DNA of 19,662 nt. Source: Spirogloea muscicola. Its lineage: Eukaryota; Streptophyta; Zygnematophyceae; Spirogloeales; Spirogloeaceae. The stretch is taken from contig WELB01000247.1 in NCBI GenBank assembly GCA_009602725.1, positions 21,496 through 41,157 on the forward strand, read 5' to 3'. Position numbers and translations under genes: made by a program. Positions 18,047-19,662 of the stretch are shown here, piece by piece; positions within the stretch are counted from its first letter, which is position 1; every line of letters begins with the position of its first letter. The notes below the pieces were generated by a model, which saw nothing but the letters and a program-made list of their open reading frames with translations, was not told where the DNA came from and did no database searches.

Positions 18047-19559
18047 TCAACTCATCCTTTGACTTAAGAAGGTGCTCTCGAAGATTTTGTCTGCATTGCT
18101 CACTTCAAAGCCATCTCGTCGATGCTTCTCTTGCACCTGTCACATTACAATTCTAACGTGAATAGTCCACCCTGGCAAGCATGCAAGCTCATAATTGGTT
18201 GAGAAGAGCTCATGCTGCAGGCACCTCATCCATTAGCGTGTGGGTTGCTGTTACAGGCAGACTAAACGTTGAAGATTATAGACCATGCTCTTGACTTCAG
18301 CTGGGCAAGACGATCTACTCTAGTCGCAATAAACAAGGCTCAATACCAGCTCTAACGGTAGGTGTGAGAATGTAGCCAAGACTCGCCGCTCTGCAAACTC
18401 TATGTACGAGGCTGGCACTTGCAGCGTCTCGCCATTAGCCAAAACATAAGGCACCGGGTCTGCTATTGTAGCAGATTGTAGCAGGCCTCCATCCGGGCTC
18501 ACTGCACCAGGACGATAGGTCGTAAATTCTATTCAATCTGTGCTCTACACATGCTACTCATCTTGGCACATCCACACTAAGCAACAGTACTTCAGAGAGC
18601 TCCAGTTCTCCTCCCAGTCTTCCAAGAAACAAAGTTAGTACGGAGAATAAAAAATGTTATGGTCAAGCCGGTATGGAGTCTAACCTTTGATAACGTTGCC
18701 TTCCTCATTGAGAATAAATCCTTCGTCTTGCAGTGCATTTACAAGGGACTCCAGGTCATTCAGATTAGGCTGCAGGCGGTGGACCGAGACAGTGGCGTGA
18801 TTGAGGGCGAAACCGTTCACCAGCGTCCATGCCGCATACTCGCTCTCTCTGACACCGTACCAATCAGAGGCAATATCAAACTACTTCATCACCCAAACCG
18901 TGCTCAAACGTCCAGTGTTCCTACAGAAAGAAGACTTTCTCTGGCTCTGAATAACAGGCTGCTGACATTCGTCCTTGCTTTCAGGCCAGGGTCTGAAGCA
19001 GGTGGAGCCCGATGCAGTGCCTCCAAGGACTATAGGGGACTTACGACTGGACCTGAAGTCAACTACCTGGCGAGAGCCTGATAGTCAGCAATCCCAGGGA
19101 CTGGCCAGGGCAGGACGCCCGTGATGCGGCTGACCATCGCATGCTGGGCGAGAGCGGCCGCAGCAGCGGTGTACCTCCTGATCACGCTCTGCGACCAGAG
19201 GCAGCCAGGCGAAGGCGGCTGTGATGCCCAAGGACTGACCAGACGCACGTTCATGAGGTGACTTCGTGGGCGAGCTTCACAGCTTGGGGCGCGGTACCTA
19301 GGCCGCCAGCGAGGGGGCCCACCTGGGCCGGCGCGCTGAGCTCGTCGACGAGCAGCTCGGAGATGAAGACCCTGGGCAGCGGGCCCGCGACCTCGTCGCC
19401 GCCGGCCGTCGGGTCCTGCGGGCCGACGTCGTCCGCCTCCGGCGGCGGCGCGAACCAGAAGGCGCGCAGCTTCTTGGCGCTGAACAGCAGCTCGTCGCGG
19501 CGCTCGTAGCCGGCGGCCAGGAAGAAGGCGGCCAGCGCGTCGATGCCCAGCCCGTCGAC
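18047..19559 (-). CDS. DUF1338 / 2-oxoadipate dioxygenase-decarboxylase-like protein, 5' partial
   Basis: Five exons on the minus strand, with matching phases: 19559-19323, 19188-19067, 18848-18685, 18501-18347, 18136-18047 (TGA), encoding 255 residues. Landmarks in order are VDGLGIDALAAFFLAAGYERRDEL, FSAKKLRAFWFAPP, PRVFISELLVDELS, YAAWTLVNGFALNHATVSVH, SPDGGLLQSATIADPVPYVL, ASYIEFAERRVL and HRRDGFEVSNADKIFEST. This is the DUF1338 family, which includes bacterial HglS and rice FLO7. These non-heme iron enzymes convert 2-oxoadipate to D-2-hydroxyglutarate in lysine catabolism; plant members are plastidial. Two expected iron ligands are visible: His of ALNH (residue about 137) and Glu of YIEF (about 209). 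The first His, in the motif just before VDGLG, and any transit peptide lie in exons beyond the window. The region 19560-19662 reads as intron. A linker rich in D, G and P interrupts the start of the domain. The gene converges on PAS1. Confidence 0.92.
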
Positions 19560-19662
19560 CTGCCCGGCCGCCGCCAAGGAGCCGCGCCGTCAGTGACGGC
19601 GGGCGCAAGGAGCGGGCGCGGCGAGGAGCTGCGCCGCGCCGAGAGGCGCCGGCCATCGCCGC
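19560..19662 (-). other. Probable intron of the DUF1338 gene
   Basis: On the minus strand this stretch ends GCCGGGCAG immediately before the exon starting VDGLGID, a good 3' splice site. It is very GC-rich. No conserved DUF1338 sequence precedes the splice site inside the window, so the upstream exon must lie further right. Confidence 0.6.

Noticed and set aside
17877-18156. Plus-strand ORFs reading PHEGGVLNVGQMAMEH and similar, considered as further PAS1 exons
   Set aside because: They overlap the antisense of the last DUF1338 exon (18047-18136), show no PAS1 homology and have no splice sites with a matching phase.
19063-19656. A 197-codon arginine-rich minus-strand ORF
   Set aside because: It is mostly an out-of-frame reading of the GC-rich DUF1338 exon at 19323-19559. 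Only its last part (from SVIRRYT) coincides with a true exon, 19067-19188, which joins in phase to the other frame.

Overview
The window looks like nuclear DNA of a green-lineage eukaryote, most likely a chlorophyte alga. Four genes are recognisable, all cut by many short spliceosomal introns (most about 90 to 400 bp) whose phases match exon by exon. Their closest relatives by motif are plant-type proteins: a START lipid-binding protein, an FkbM-like methyltransferase, a PASTICCINO1-type FKBP-TPR protein and a DUF1338 (2-oxoadipate dioxygenase) protein. I cannot name the species. No rRNA, tRNA or CRISPR array was seen.

Layout. 1-3600 (+): 3' part of a START-domain gene, nine exons in the window, with a long Q/S-rich tail. 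3601-4770: no recognisable gene. 4771-5489: a GC-rich island with a weak proline-rich minus-strand ORF, perhaps the 5' end of an unrecognised gene. 5513-9105: a repeat cluster made of (i) a diverged repeat present three times, (ii) two tandem tails of one LINE family, and (iii) two 5'-truncated insertions of a related LINE, one in each orientation, each with its own 9-10 bp target-site duplication. 9317-11336 (+): FkbM-like methyltransferase with an N-terminal membrane segment and a frame-disturbed second coding block. 11337-12032: no gene. 12033-17451 (+): an 18-exon PAS1 orthologue with one GC-AG intron and an in-frame TAA in a conserved exon. 17452-18046: intergenic, holding the second copy of a perfect 94-bp repeat whose first copy is in a PAS1 intron. 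18047-19559 (-): the last five exons of a DUF1338 gene, convergent with PAS1 and continuing beyond the window edge.

The genes look like ordinary housekeeping neighbours, not an operon or gene cluster. PAS1-type and START proteins both touch lipid metabolism and DUF1338 belongs to lysine catabolism, but nothing in the sequence ties them together. GC content rises sharply at the 5' end of every recognised gene. I did not find a convincing new biological system. The observations most worth checking are the nested LINE cluster, the in-frame stop in PAS1, the frame-switching block of the methyltransferase gene and the 94-bp repeat carrying a TGTAA motif.
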